This document shows, piece after piece, positions 1 through 7,087 of a DNA stretch of 64,000 bases (the stretch's first letter is position 1; the number at the start of each line of letters is the position of its first letter). A program made the position numbers and the translations under genes. This stretch comes from a virus. The notes below the pieces were generated by a model. It was not told the origin of the DNA, did no database searches, and saw only the letters and a list, made by a program, of their open reading frames with translations. The stretch is from the IMG/VR virus record IMGVR_UViG_3300003323_000257, positions 1-64,000 of that record. The stretch is one strand, 5' to 3'.

Positions 1-148
1 AAGTAACACCGTGATGGAATTGAATGAAGACCGGATTGGTGCAGTGCATGAACTCCTTCAATGCCTTATGGCTTTTATGGTCCAAGCGAACTACTGCATG
101 AACGGTGTCGGCATCGAGAACGGTTTTAAGGTTTACTTGGAGTGTCAT
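1..148 (-). CDS. hypothetical protein, 3' part cut by window edge
   Basis: Open frame running off the left edge; 49 codons are visible. It starts MTLQVNLKTVLDADTV behind a purine-rich AGGAAAAGAG ribosome site at good spacing. The visible part is soluble-looking, with two His-rich stretches. A candidate promoter (211-220) and a 15-bp tandem repeat lie between it and the next gene upstream. No family recognised. Confidence 0.6.
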   Translation of the reverse strand, partial: MTLQVNLKTVLDADTVHAVVRLDHKSHKALKEFMHCTNPVFIQFHHGVT

Positions 149-183
149 GATTCTCTTTTCCTTTTCATAGGGAAGTTTTGGAG

Positions 184-213
184 GTTACTGCTTTTTATGT
201 TACTGCTTTTTAT
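184..213. repeat. 15-bp perfect tandem duplication in an intergenic leader
   Basis: The unit GTTACTGCTTTTTAT occurs twice head to tail (184-198 and 199-213) in the gap between the genes at 1-148 and 237-728. On the minus strand it falls just downstream of the promoter-like AGTAAATA box, so it would lie in the 5' leader of the partial gene. Confidence 0.8.
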
Positions 214-220
214 TTACTAC
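211..220 (-). promoter_or_regulatory. AGTAAATA-type promoter-like motif
   Basis: Minus strand reads GTAGTAAATA, 63 nt upstream of the start codon at 148 and downstream of the stop of the gene at 237-728. It is one of thirteen boundary copies of this motif in the window. A promoter role is inferred. Confidence 0.5.
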
Positions 221-236
221 TGGGCGGATTGTATTT

Positions 237-728
237 CTATCTACTTGTACAAATGAATGCGATCCATACAGGATTTTTACCAACCATTCGACCTTCTATT
301 TCCATCTTTACTACAGTGGTTCGCGTAGCACGCAGTAATTGCTCGCGCACCTTGGATTGAATCAGAGCGCGAATGATGGGTTCCCACTCATCGCGATGGA
401 ATGATCCCCATACGAGTTCACGACAGGTAGCAGGTCGATTACCAGTCAGTTCATGAACTCCGAGCTTAGCGTCATACGCAGGATCCGATTGATAAATCCT
501 GTTGATGGAATCCAGGTTCTCGTCGTAGAGAAAGCGAAACTGACCTTGGAATGGAATATACAGATAACCTTCAATCTTCATTGTGAGTCCTTCGATAAAT
601 TTACGAGCCTCGTTAAACGCAACGGCGAACTCTCCTTTCGAATGCAAATCAAGTTCTGCTCGGAGCTCCTCAGGAGATAATGTTTCCATTTCAGACAGAA
701 CTTGATTTAAATCGTCTTGCAAGCTCAT
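237..728 (-). CDS. hypothetical protein (163 aa)
   Basis: Start taken at the ATG whose ATGA overlaps the stop of the upstream gene (725-946); an in-frame TTG two codons earlier is less likely. The N-terminus is acidic (DDLNQVLSEMETLSPEEL), which suggests helices. The middle contains aromatic-rich segments, and the C-terminal half contains a basic helix around IQSKVREQLLRATR. No membrane segment or family signature. Confidence 0.8.
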   Translation of the reverse strand: MSLQDDLNQVLSEMETLSPEELRAELDLHSKGEFAVAFNEARKFIEGLTMKIEGYLYIPFQGQFRFLYDENLDSINRIYQSDPAYDAKLGVHELTGNRPATCRELVWGSFHRDEWEPIIRALIQSKVREQLLRATRTTVVKMEIEGRMVGKNPVWIAFICTSR

Positions 729-946
729 ACGCAAACCTTGGAAACAAAGAGTGCGTCGATTGCATCTTGGTTGCGCTGGTAGTGGTTGGCGAACCGCATC
801 AGCACCTCGTCTTCGGACAGGCCGAGCACCTCAGCCAAGCGGCCGATAAATTCCCGGGTTTCACTGCGGTTAGGCAGTTCTTTGGATGGTATGAGAACCC
901 GCATCTCATCGACTGCCATGGCAATTTCGTCGTTGGTTGGTTTCAT
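725..946 (-). CDS. hypothetical protein (73 aa)
   Basis: Small, acidic, mostly helical-looking protein (ETREFIGRLAEVLGLSEDEVL). The spacing of hydrophobic residues suggests a compact three-helix domain. AGGAAATATAATAAG precedes the ATG. It is translationally coupled to the 163-aa gene downstream through an ATGA overlap. Function unknown. Confidence 0.8.
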   Translation of the reverse strand: MKPTNDEIAMAVDEMRVLIPSKELPNRSETREFIGRLAEVLGLSEDEVLMRFANHYQRNQDAIDALFVSKVCV

Positions 947-970
947 CTTATTATATTTCCTTGTTTTATT

Positions 971-1741
971 TTAGAATTCGTCCTTAATGCTACGATTCAG
1001 CCTGCTGATGGCCACCTCAATCAGTTTCTTATATTCGCGATGAATCTCTGGATTCTTTTTACTATGATCATTCAGGCTAGCCTGAATGAACTCAGCAGTC
1101 GTACCCACGAAGCATCCGCGAGTACAGTGGAAAATTGGTTTACCTTTGATCGGATCATAGTTGGCCCGGAAGACTGTTAAGGTTCCGCCTTCACTGCCGA
1201 CGTTGTTGAACGTCACAAAATGGTCAAGGGATTCAATGAAGGCACTGTTGACCCGCGTACGGCCTTCGATCCTCACTCGCCCACGGATTCGGCTGTTCCC
1301 GTCCACGAGGACGCAATCGGAGATTAAAACATTTCCGAGGACCTCGCTAGAGCCAGTGACCCTCGCATTGCCTTGAATCCGACAGGCGCCACCAACGTAG
1401 GCATCCATCCACAAATTAGCTGCGTCACAGATGACCGCAGACCCTGCTGCTTTGGACTCGTTAAACATCTTTGCACGATCTTTCAGGACTGCGAAACCAA
1501 ACAGCTGGGAGTTGTGCGTCATGACGGCATCGTCAATTACCTGCGCATTTTCGTATGCCATGGCGTCATCTTCGATCCAGCATGAGCCGTAGTGAGACAG
1601 ATTGCGAGCGTGTTCAATCCAGCCGCCGAGATCACCTTCATCTACGCGATTTCCGACACGGCGTAAAGCACGGATGCGCCTCAACTTACGACCTTCGTGA
1701 ACTTTGATTTCACCAGTGAATGCGTATTTTCTTTTACTCAT
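971..1741 (-). CDS. YdcK-like left-handed beta-helix protein
   Basis: 256 aa. After a basic N-terminus with the GDLGGWIE signature (about residues 37-44) the chain becomes a series of short imperfect repeats ending in I/V-x-x-x-A/G/S-x-V (residues about 50-165). This pattern is expected for a solenoid of the hexapeptide/left-handed beta-helix type seen in E. coli YdcK and many phage homologues. The C-terminus (about 195-256) has a Cys pair and a helical tail. No acyltransferase active site is evident, so a binding or scaffolding role is as likely as catalysis. It is coupled to the gene upstream (ATGA overlap at 1738-1741). Confidence 0.75.
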   Translation of the reverse strand: MSKRKYAFTGEIKVHEGRKLRRIRALRRVGNRVDEGDLGGWIEHARNLSHYGSCWIEDDAMAYENAQVIDDAVMTHNSQLFGFAVLKDRAKMFNESKAAGSAVICDAANLWMDAYVGGACRIQGNARVTGSSEVLGNVLISDCVLVDGNSRIRGRVRIEGRTRVNSAFIESLDHFVTFNNVGSEGGTLTVFRANYDPIKGKPIFHCTRGCFVGTTAEFIQASLNDHSKKNPEIHREYKKLIEVAISRLNRSIKDEF

Positions 1742-2061
1742 TTTCCATCCTCGTAGACATAATCGACTGTTACGTGAGTGAAGTCCAGTTGCTTGTACGG
1801 TGTCTTAGACTTCAGGAGTTTTTTGCATTTGTCTTGGTCCAAGACCAAGCGGTGTCTGCTGCGAACACTCACCTGCTTCTGATAAAGGGCGCCATTGAAC
1901 TGCCACGACTTACCCTTATTTACTTTCAGCAGAAAGGCTTCCAGCTGTTCGGCCTCCTTCTCCAGTTCGCGTAGTGCGGCCTTGCGTTTGGTGATTTCCT
2001 GGGACAGCTTTTGGAAGCGCTCAGCCCAGTCCTTGGGTTGTTTGTCGGATACGAACTTCAT
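1738..2061 (-). CDS. hypothetical coiled-coil protein (107 aa)
   Basis: Residues about 10-50 (WAERFQKLSQEITKRKAALR onward) have the heptad-like pattern and high E/K/Q content of a coiled coil. A basic C-terminal part ends with YVYEDGK. It overlaps the YdcK-like gene by 4 nt. No recognised domain. Confidence 0.75.
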   Translation of the reverse strand: MKFVSDKQPKDWAERFQKLSQEITKRKAALRELEKEAEQLEAFLLKVNKGKSWQFNGALYQKQVSVRSRHRLVLDQDKCKKLLKSKTPYKQLDFTHVTVDYVYEDGK

Positions 2062-2073
2062 GGTAGTTCTCCT

Positions 2074-2274
2074 TTAGTGTTTGTCAGATACATCCAGCTC
2101 TACGCTTTCCAAGGAAGCCCTGAAGTAGTTAGCGCCAGCTGTGAATCCTTCAGCAAGGAGTGTGGCCACAACGTTATCGTTGATATCTGCGAGAAGATCA
2201 GGATGATCTCGTTTTGCGTTGTCCATTAGTTGCTTCAAAATCTCATCAGACTTCTTGGTAGTCTTTTTGCTCAT
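2074..2274 (-). CDS. hypothetical protein (66 aa)
   Basis: Short helical protein with a lysine-rich start (MSKKTTKKSDEILK) and acidic end. It is preceded by a TAGGAGTAAAAA ribosome site. It lies 12 nt before the coiled-coil gene in the same operon. No family recognised. Confidence 0.75.
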   Translation of the reverse strand: MSKKTTKKSDEILKQLMDNAKRDHPDLLADINDNVVATLLAEGFTAGANYFRASLESVELDVSDKH

Positions 2275-2283
2275 TTTTTACTC

Positions 2284-2511
2284 CTAGAAATTTATCTGAA
2301 TCTTCCAGTAACTCGTCCAGCCATTATGCCACGACCAGTATTCGGCGCTGAACTTTCGGTATGGATTCTCGTTCAGACCTTTACCGTCCTCGCCTGCCTT
2401 GTAGCCTTCGACGGCTGCTTCCTTTTTAAATGGAGGATTCAACACCTCCACCTTGGTGATGATCAACTCGCATGACGAGTTCATGTTAGGGATACTCCAT
2501 GCTGTAGCCAT
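2284..2511 (-). CDS. RMF/CrpP-like small protein (75 aa)
   Basis: Start chosen at the ATG behind AAGGAGATAGAA; longer in-frame extensions would run through the neighbouring gene. The C-terminal half has the spacing of the ribosome modulation factor family: EGYKAGEDGK, then NPY, then W-x-x-G-W-x-x-x-W. RMF binds 70S ribosomes and drives dimerisation; CrpP-type relatives occur on mobile elements. The N-terminal 30 residues are an extra segment absent from RMF. The next gene upstream (2525-2728) is a paralogue. A ribosome-directed or host-takeover role is inference. Confidence 0.6.
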   Translation of the reverse strand: MATAWSIPNMNSSCELIITKVEVLNPPFKKEAAVEGYKAGEDGKGLNENPYRKFSAEYWSWHNGWTSYWKIQINF

Positions 2512-2524
2512 TTCTATCTCCTTC

Positions 2525-2728
2525 TTACACGTAAAGAGGAAGGCCTTTGTAGAGCGGCCCTTCGTGAACACTGAAGTACTGCTCTTCCTTCCAGTAGTCG
2601 AGCCAGCCGCTGCGCCACGCAAAGTATGCGGCTTGGTAATCACGCTGGGACCACGGATTGTTCTCCAGCTTTTTGCCCTCTGCGCAAGCACGGTAGCCTT
2701 CGTTGGAGATTTCTTTGAGATCGGCCAT
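2525..2728 (-). CDS. RMF/CrpP-like small protein (67 aa)
   Basis: The N-terminal 45 residues match the RMF layout: EGYRACAEGK, then NPW, then W-R-S-G-W-L-D-Y-W. It is a paralogue of the adjacent 75-aa protein, with the domain placed at the N-terminus and a different tail. Start supported by AGGAAAAATCAA just upstream. What it binds cannot be read from sequence. Confidence 0.6.
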   Translation of the reverse strand: MADLKEISNEGYRACAEGKKLENNPWSQRDYQAAYFAWRSGWLDYWKEEQYFSVHEGPLYKGLPLYV

Positions 2729-2740
2729 TTGATTTTTCCT

Positions 2741-2974
2741 TTAGTGGGTGTTGTGTGGCACCTTGAAGAGGGGATTGAGCACGCGCTCGGTGAACTCGCT
2801 AGGAGCACTATCCGGCCAGTCCAGCAGGACTTGATTGGCGTGTCCAGTTACGACAAACATATGTGACCGTACAGGATCGCACGCCTCCTTCTGGATCAAA
2901 TAATTGTCGTTGTCGATGTGTTCAAAATCCCAGCCGGCGTCGACCAGGTCAGCACGATTGAATTCGAGTTGCAT
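2741..2974 (-). CDS. hypothetical protein (77 aa)
   Basis: Acidic soluble protein opening MQLEFNRADLVDAGWDFEHI. Beta-rich middle (HMFVVTGHANQVLLDW). It sits between the RMF-like pair and the 77-aa gene upstream with short gaps on each side. No known domain. Confidence 0.75.
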   Translation of the reverse strand: MQLEFNRADLVDAGWDFEHIDNDNYLIQKEACDPVRSHMFVVTGHANQVLLDWPDSAPSEFTERVLNPLFKVPHNTH

Positions 2975-2985
2975 GATCGTTCCAA

Positions 2986-3219
2986 TCAGAGAAGAAATTC
3001 TTCGTCGGAAGAATCGTTGACGTTATGGAAGCGTTCGACATCAACGTGTTCGCCGCATTTTTCCCATTTCGTTACAGATATGGAATAACCTTCTTCCTTC
3101 GGGAAGGCTTTGAAAAACACAAGCAAGATTTTCTTGAGTTGAAGGGGATTGGTGACGCTGCGTTCCGCGGTAGCAAAGAAATGCTTACCATCCAGGGCAA
3201 CATTGATTTCGTAATACAT
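2986..3219 (-). CDS. hypothetical protein (77 aa), first gene of its transcription unit
   Basis: Alternating hydrophobic strands (YYEINVALDGKHFFATA) followed by a helix and a further strand, then an acidic tail ending SSDEEFLL. The ribosome site AAAGGAGCC precedes the ATG. It is the first gene after the extended -10 promoter at 3313-3324, so probably an early gene. Function unknown. Confidence 0.8.
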   Translation of the reverse strand: MYYEINVALDGKHFFATAERSVTNPLQLKKILLVFFKAFPKEEGYSISVTKWEKCGEHVDVERFHNVNDSSDEEFLL

Positions 3220-3269
3220 GATGGCTCCTTTTCATAGGGAGTGGAAACGGTATAAATCGTTTCAGTGGA

Positions 3270-3293
3270 AGTGCCTAAAAATCAGGCACTTTT
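3270..3293 (+). terminator. hairpin AGTGCCT/AGGCACT, terminator-like on plus strand
   Basis: A 7-bp stem (3270-3276 with 3284-3290) and 7-nt loop is followed by TTTT on the plus strand. Its GCCTAAAAATCAGGC core is the reverse complement of the core of the hairpin at 3370-3392. On the minus strand it would sit in the leader of the gene ending at 2986, just after the promoter at 3313-3324. Confidence 0.5.
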
Positions 3294-3312
3294 GGACAGG
3301 TACTGCTGTGTA

Positions 3313-3324
3313 CATTATATCACA
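3313..3324 (-). promoter_or_regulatory. extended -10 promoter (TGTGATATAATG)
   Basis: Minus strand carries TG-A-TATAAT, a perfect extended -10 box for bacterial sigma70. No convincing -35 is seen, which extended -10 promoters tolerate. It lies 94 nt upstream of the start of the gene at 2986-3219 in one of the few real gaps of the left arm. The same 12-mer recurs at 14112-14123. Confidence 0.65.
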
Positions 3325-3367
3325 TTCCCGGCGCTCCTTGTAGGGTAGAGTCGGAAAAACAACACCT

Positions 3368-3392
3368 AAAACTGCCTGATTTTTAGGCAGTT
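3368..3392 (-). terminator. rho-independent terminator after the 3392-4921 operon
   Basis: On the minus strand an 8-bp stem (AACTGCCT/AGGCAGTT, 3370-3392) with 7-nt loop begins inside the TGA stop of the gene at 3392-3736 and ends in TTTT. It closes the upstream operon immediately before the next leftward promoter. Confidence 0.75.
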
Positions 3393-3736
3393 CATTGTCT
3401 ACCAGTGAGATAGGCCAAGCTGAATACTGCGAACATTTTGTGCCTTTGCCAATTCTGTAGTCTGTGGGCTTCTACCTGCGCAGCGTGCTGCGACGTGTGC
3501 CTATAGGGGTCGGTAGAGAACTGCACACGTTGGTCTGACCTTATCTTCCCAACTATGTGATAGTTGGAGAACGCTGTTGGAAAATCTCCTATTCGCTGAG
3601 CGTCAATAACCGCTGCCTCGATTTCAGGGCTACTCAATCCACGTTCACGTAGTAATGCCAATGTAACCAATACTTCACGCGCTACGGTTGGGTAGTCTTT
3701 CAACACACCTGCCACGTGTTTAAGGTCCACGTTCAT
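3392..3736 (-). CDS. hypothetical protein (114 aa)
   Basis: Start placed at MNVDLKHVAGVL, whose ATGA overlaps the upstream stop; an upstream in-frame ATG would add 18 unlikely residues. Helical N-terminus, a Pro-free middle and a His-rich C-terminal half (YRHTSQHAAQVEAHRLQ). No recognised family. Its stop codon is part of the terminator stem. Confidence 0.75.
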   Translation of the reverse strand: MNVDLKHVAGVLKDYPTVAREVLVTLALLRERGLSSPEIEAAVIDAQRIGDFPTAFSNYHIVGKIRSDQRVQFSTDPYRHTSQHAAQVEAHRLQNWQRHKMFAVFSLAYLTGRQ

Positions 3737-4065
3737 TTCGATGCCTCTCGACTTGGATTGAATGACGATACTTGTTGGTAGACTGCGCATATAGCGCCGG
3801 TCTTCAAAGCTTGATCACGTTGCGCTGCGCGTGCCTCATCCTTGAATGCGAACGTTCCTACTTCAGGTGGAAAACATGGATTGCCATTATGAATTTCTGC
3901 GATCACGAATGTACCGCGAGACGGCGTGTAGTTGGTACCTGCTTTAAACGCCGCCCATAGTTTCTGCGTCATGGGATTAATATAATGACCATGACGATCC
4001 GTAATACATTGATCTGTGGTTAGACGCAATGCGTGTTCGAATGCTAGGCGAGTAAAGCTTTTCAT
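3733..4065 (-). CDS. hypothetical protein (110 aa)
   Basis: Opens MKSFTRLAFEHALRLTT with an amphipathic helix, then GHYINPMTQKLWAAFKAG, a pattern seen in many small phage proteins of unknown role. Coupled on both sides by 4-nt overlaps (4062-4065 and 3733-3736). Confidence 0.75.
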   Translation of the reverse strand: MKSFTRLAFEHALRLTTDQCITDRHGHYINPMTQKLWAAFKAGTNYTPSRGTFVIAEIHNGNPCFPPEVGTFAFKDEARAAQRDQALKTGAICAVYQQVSSFNPSREASK

Positions 4066-4343
4066 TTTGAACCTTTGAAAGATTTGAGAGACGGGAGTCC
4101 GAGTATTGCTTTGATGGTATGAATTGGAATACCTGACATCTCGTGGAATCGAATGATCAGAGCAGGCCCCATGTTTTGAACATTGTGTCTCAGATGGGAT
4201 ACGTATGCAGGAGAGGTACCCATAGTACGGGCAAGTTCGCTGTCAGAATCGATATCAAGGCGTTCCTTAACAAGGTCGATAATGTCGGCTTGCGCTGTAG
4301 GGCGTGGCGTGGAGGAGGGAGGAGGGAATTGTATGGGGTTCAT
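4062..4343 (-). CDS. helix-turn-helix DNA-binding protein
   Basis: Start taken at MNPIQFPPPSSTP because GGAAGACCTGAC precedes it; a further upstream ATG would overlap the neighbouring gene. Residues about 18-85 form an XRE-like HTH: IDLVKERLDI, then SELARTMGTSPAYVSHLRHN as the recognition unit, then MSGIPIHTIKAILG. The last segment parallels the WSGMPL...IEALAG ending of the three HTH proteins at 22.7-23.7 kb, so it is probably a distant paralogue. Predicted transcriptional regulator; target unknown. Confidence 0.7.
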   Translation of the reverse strand: MNPIQFPPPSSTPRPTAQADIIDLVKERLDIDSDSELARTMGTSPAYVSHLRHNVQNMGPALIIRFHEMSGIPIHTIKAILGLPSLKSFKGSK

Positions 4344-4344
4344 G

Positions 4345-4563
4345 TCAGGTCTTCCTATTGAAACGTTCCCACATATACTGGACATGCGGGTTTTTGTATT
4401 GATAGTTGCTGTCAATTTCCAGCGTACCGTCTCCAGTAGTGCAGTGGGTTATTTCTCTGATGAGTTTTTCAAAAGAGACTCGCACAAAGACCTTACGGTC
4501 AGGAGCGTCACGTAAAAATTTCAAATAATTTAGTGAACTCGTGTTCGTGTTCTTTTTAATCAT
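4345..4563 (-). CDS. hypothetical protein (72 aa)
   Basis: Start chosen at MIKKNTNTSSLNYL behind GTTTCAATAGGAAGGCAC, the same leader sequence as the HTH gene downstream. Longer in-frame openings to 4848 lie antiparallel to another gene's codons and were not accepted. Basic protein, beta-rich (KVFVRVSFEKLIREI). No known domain. Confidence 0.65.
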   Translation of the reverse strand: MIKKNTNTSSLNYLKFLRDAPDRKVFVRVSFEKLIREITHCTTGDGTLEIDSNYQYKNPHVQYMWERFNRKT

Positions 4564-4582
4564 GTGCCTTCCTATTGAAACA

Positions 4583-4921
4583 TTAGCGACGCATCCTCGC
4601 AATCTCTTCTGCTGTTCGTTGGTCGAACACAGGAGCATAATTACTCTTGTGAAGTAACGCCACGCCCAATACCTTATCCCCAGTATAGTGCTGTTGCTGC
4701 TTTGGCGCCGTTGAAGTGTATCCTGTATCCAGGGAACGTTCTTTGTTGACACGTGTTGATTCAAGCAACGGAGTACCACGCTTTGATACAGGTACTGCAT
4801 TCGAGGCAACTGCTTTAGCTTTCGCACCTCGTTCCAAAGGTTTAGCATGTTTCTTCAGTAAAGCTTCGAAATCGGCTTGCAGTTGCCGCTGTTTTACATT
4901 GAGCTTCTTTGGCTTTTTCAT
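4583..4921 (-). CDS. hypothetical basic protein (112 aa)
   Basis: Lys/Arg-rich N-terminus (MKKPKKLNVKQRQLQADFEA), a low-complexity linker, then a C-terminal motif HKSNYAPVFDQRTAEEIARM that recurs in small phage proteins of unknown function. First ATG overlaps the upstream stop by 4 nt (4918-4921). Confidence 0.75.
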   Translation of the reverse strand: MKKPKKLNVKQRQLQADFEALLKKHAKPLERGAKAKAVASNAVPVSKRGTPLLESTRVNKERSLDTGYTSTAPKQQQHYTGDKVLGVALLHKSNYAPVFDQRTAEEIARMRR

Positions 4922-5187
4922 TTGATGAAGGATCGTCCGAGTTGGCGAAGGATCTTTGCCGTATCGATACTTGGAACATACGCCCAGTAATCGATTTCGT
5001 CAACTTCGAACCAGCCTCCGTCCGAGTCGAATGAGTTCGAATGTGGATTGTAGATTGCTACGTGAACGCTATTTGACGGCTGGTCGGAGTCCAGCACGAA
5101 CACTTGCGAGCCTTCAACAGGTAGTTCAACTTTTGGATCTTTTGCATTGAACAGTGTTCGAAACATCAAACGTTTTACGATTCTCAT
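4918..5187 (-). CDS. hypothetical protein, DUF551-like appearance (89 aa)
   Basis: The start at MRIVKRLMFR follows a near-ideal AAGGAGGTAAA site. The C-terminal half has the GGWFEVDEIDYWAYVP pattern (tryptophan- and acidic-rich strand before a YVP) that resembles phage DUF551-type proteins. That assignment is weak. No catalytic residues apparent. Confidence 0.7.
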   Translation of the reverse strand: MRIVKRLMFRTLFNAKDPKVELPVEGSQVFVLDSDQPSNSVHVAIYNPHSNSFDSDGGWFEVDEIDYWAYVPSIDTAKILRQLGRSFIK

Positions 5188-5188
5188 T

Positions 5189-5467
5189 TTACCTCCTTGA
5201 GTTGGACCTCGATGGTTTGACTGGACGACTATCATAAGTGTACCCGATGGTCACGGAAATGCCGAACAGCGTTATGCCCTTAACAGTGTGACCATCGTAG
5301 CGTACGTCTACCTTCTCAAACAAAGGTCGAGAGAAACCGATTCGGAGATTGGATTCCTCTTCGATAAACCACAACTCGTTGTCGAAGTGCTTGTTCAGAA
5401 AATGCTGATGGCGTTTCCACCAGGTCAGCACGATTCCACACGAATGGAACTCGATTCGTTTATTCAT
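5189..5467 (-). CDS. hypothetical protein (92 aa)
   Basis: Starts MNKRIEFHSCGIVLTWWKRH after AAAGGACAGTC; ATGA overlap with the upstream zinc-ribbon gene. Strand-rich after residue 45 (FSRPLFEKVDVRYDGHTVKG) with a basic tail. No family recognised. Confidence 0.75.
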   Translation of the reverse strand: MNKRIEFHSCGIVLTWWKRHQHFLNKHFDNELWFIEEESNLRIGFSRPLFEKVDVRYDGHTVKGITLFGISVTIGYTYDSRPVKPSRSNSRR

Positions 5468-5832
5468 GACTGTCCTTTCTTTGCTGCCTTTCGGGCGTCT
5501 ACTTGTTGGTTCCATTCTTTGATGGATAAGACTGGAGGCGGTCCAACAAATTCGACGTTGAGATTGCCGTTGTAGTGTGTGAGATTCCAGTTCATCTTGT
5601 TACCGCACGTAGGGCATTGGAAGCCCCAGGGCTTGCGACGTGTGCGACCGCAATTGGTGCCGAAGCAGTACGGCACATACTTGTCGTCGCTCAGTTTGTC
5701 CATCATGGATTCGTCAATGCTGTCACCACTACGGATCAATACCTTTGGATGGGGTACGATCTCATCAGGTTCACGATGCTTTTCGGCTAAACGCGCGGCC
5801 ATGGCCAGAAGTTCTGGAGAGAGATTATCCAT
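5464..5832 (-). CDS. zinc-ribbon protein (122 aa)
   Basis: Residues about 56-80 contain C-x4-C, a basic turn (GRTRRKPWGF) and C-x2-C (CPTCGNKM), a probable single zinc ribbon. The C-terminal EFVGPPPVLSIKEWNQQ is typical of phage proteins that carry such ribbons. It may bind nucleic acid or protein. It is coupled downstream by ATGA and its ATG touches the stop of the upstream gene. Confidence 0.75.
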   Translation of the reverse strand: MDNLSPELLAMAARLAEKHREPDEIVPHPKVLIRSGDSIDESMMDKLSDDKYVPYCFGTNCGRTRRKPWGFQCPTCGNKMNWNLTHYNGNLNVEFVGPPPVLSIKEWNQQVDARKAAKKGQS

Positions 5833-6230
5833 TAGTCATCTTCTCCAAAAGCAGAGTTGCCGACTTCAATGACCTTCAATGAATCTTCAGAAAAGCCACA
5901 GCACATCGCCCCGTTATAAGAAGCTTTGAGAGAAGCTTTGAGGAAATCATGCCTTGGACTTTCGGGTTGATTTTTCAACTCTTCGTATTTACGACAAATC
6001 GATTTATCGAAAGACAACGTGTACAGAGGAGTACCATCGCAGTCTCGCGCATGAGCAACAACCCACAAACGCAATCCTGCGTGATGATTCGACTTGTAAT
6101 CAGTCGGACTGTTCTCACCAAGCACTTCCACCAAAGACAACAAAGGTATTTTGTGTTGGGTCTCCAGATTGTTTTCCCTTCTGGTTTTACCGTTTGCCTC
6201 TACTTCGTTATAAACGATATTGATTTCCAT
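5832..6230 (-). CDS. hypothetical protein (132 aa)
   Basis: Start at MEINIVYNEVEANGKTRREN after AAAGGACAAAAC. Beta-rich middle (GLRLWVVAHARDCDGTPLYT) followed by a helical section and a C-C pair (AMCCGF). No known domain; predicted cytoplasmic. Confidence 0.75.
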   Translation of the reverse strand: MEINIVYNEVEANGKTRRENNLETQHKIPLLSLVEVLGENSPTDYKSNHHAGLRLWVVAHARDCDGTPLYTLSFDKSICRKYEELKNQPESPRHDFLKASLKASYNGAMCCGFSEDSLKVIEVGNSAFGEDD

Positions 6231-6290
6231 GTTTTGTCCTTTAGTATTCATCATATTGCGCAAAGCTCTGTGATAAATTGTATGGATTAT

Positions 6291-7013
6291 TCATTCGGTC
6301 TCCATGTTCAGAACGGTAAGCGCTTGGCGGATTTGGATTTCACTGGCGGCAGGGAACAGCTCCAGTAAGGCTTTGAGTTTCGAACTCAGTCGATCAGTGT
6401 CGGTTGATTCCGGACCGTTTGTCTCACGATTCGGAAATTCAAGATATCGATCAACCAGTGCCTTGTGGTCTAAGCGCACCCAATATCCGTCAGGCTTCTG
6501 ACCACCTCCGGTATTTAATGAACCGAGATAGTTGCGCGCCCACTCATGGAGTAAGGTATACTCGCGTTCATTCTTGATCTTCTTGATGAAGACAGCATCA
6601 GGGTTGATGTGATCAGGGCTTTGACGGAAGCTTACGTTTGCTTTGTCAAAAACACTTGTTCCGAACAGGCCGGAGAGGCGATCCATCTTCCACCGCCAAT
6701 TGTCGTATTCGTCACCCTCTTTTTCGTCCTCGACCTCAGTGTCAGGTTCATCGCCAAAAGTGGGTTCCTGGATTTCGAGAGCCTTACCTACGTGACGTAA
6801 CAAAGAGTTTGGGATGCCTTCTATTGAAAGAAGCAAGGTAACTGCACGTTGCAACGCTTCGATCTGTGCCTGCTGGGCAATGATAACTTCGCGAGCCGTA
6901 GTGTCAACAGCAGTCATGCCCGCGGAGCGGGTTCGTTGTTCTTTGAGCGACACGCACATCCGAGACATATTGCGCATAACGCCTTGATACCAACCTTTAA
7001 AATCTTTAAACAT
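6291..7013 (-). CDS. hypothetical protein with acidic linker (240 aa)
   Basis: A basic helical N-terminus (residues 1-75) is joined by a Glu/Asp-rich linker (about 85-105, DTEVEDEKEGDEYDN) to a second domain whose end looks helical (KLKALLELFPAASEIQIRQA). The two-domain build suggests protein binding; no family recognised. It is preceded by a leader with a 24-nt palindrome at 7060-7083. AGGAGAACCT supports the start. Confidence 0.75.
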   Translation of the reverse strand: MFKDFKGWYQGVMRNMSRMCVSLKEQRTRSAGMTAVDTTAREVIIAQQAQIEALQRAVTLLLSIEGIPNSLLRHVGKALEIQEPTFGDEPDTEVEDEKEGDEYDNWRWKMDRLSGLFGTSVFDKANVSFRQSPDHINPDAVFIKKIKNEREYTLLHEWARNYLGSLNTGGGQKPDGYWVRLDHKALVDRYLEFPNRETNGPESTDTDRLSSKLKALLELFPAASEIQIRQALTVLNMETE

Positions 7014-7059
7014 AGGTTCTCCTGTTAATTAACACATCATTTCTACTAGTCTTTACTAT

Positions 7060-7083
7060 CTCGGTCGTGCCGGCACGACCGAG
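7060..7083. promoter_or_regulatory. perfect 24-nt palindrome in the 7014-7087 gap
   Basis: The arms CTCGGTCGTGCC and GGCACGACCGAG are exact reverse complements with no spacer. On the plus strand it is followed by CTTTTC (terminator-like); on the minus strand, the direction of the genes, no T-run follows. Just beyond it on the minus strand is ATAGTAAAGA, a near miss to the promoter-like AGTAAATA motif. It may be an operator, a cruciform, or an antisense terminator. Confidence 0.6.
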
Positions 7084-7087
7084 CTTT

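Noticed and set aside
680-1180. 166-codon plus-strand frame across the first minus-strand genes
   Set aside because: Spans a gene boundary on the other strand and has no ribosome site.
1917-1924. AGTAAATA inside the gene at 1738-2061 (minus)
   Set aside because: Within coding sequence, matching the chance expectation of about two copies per window.
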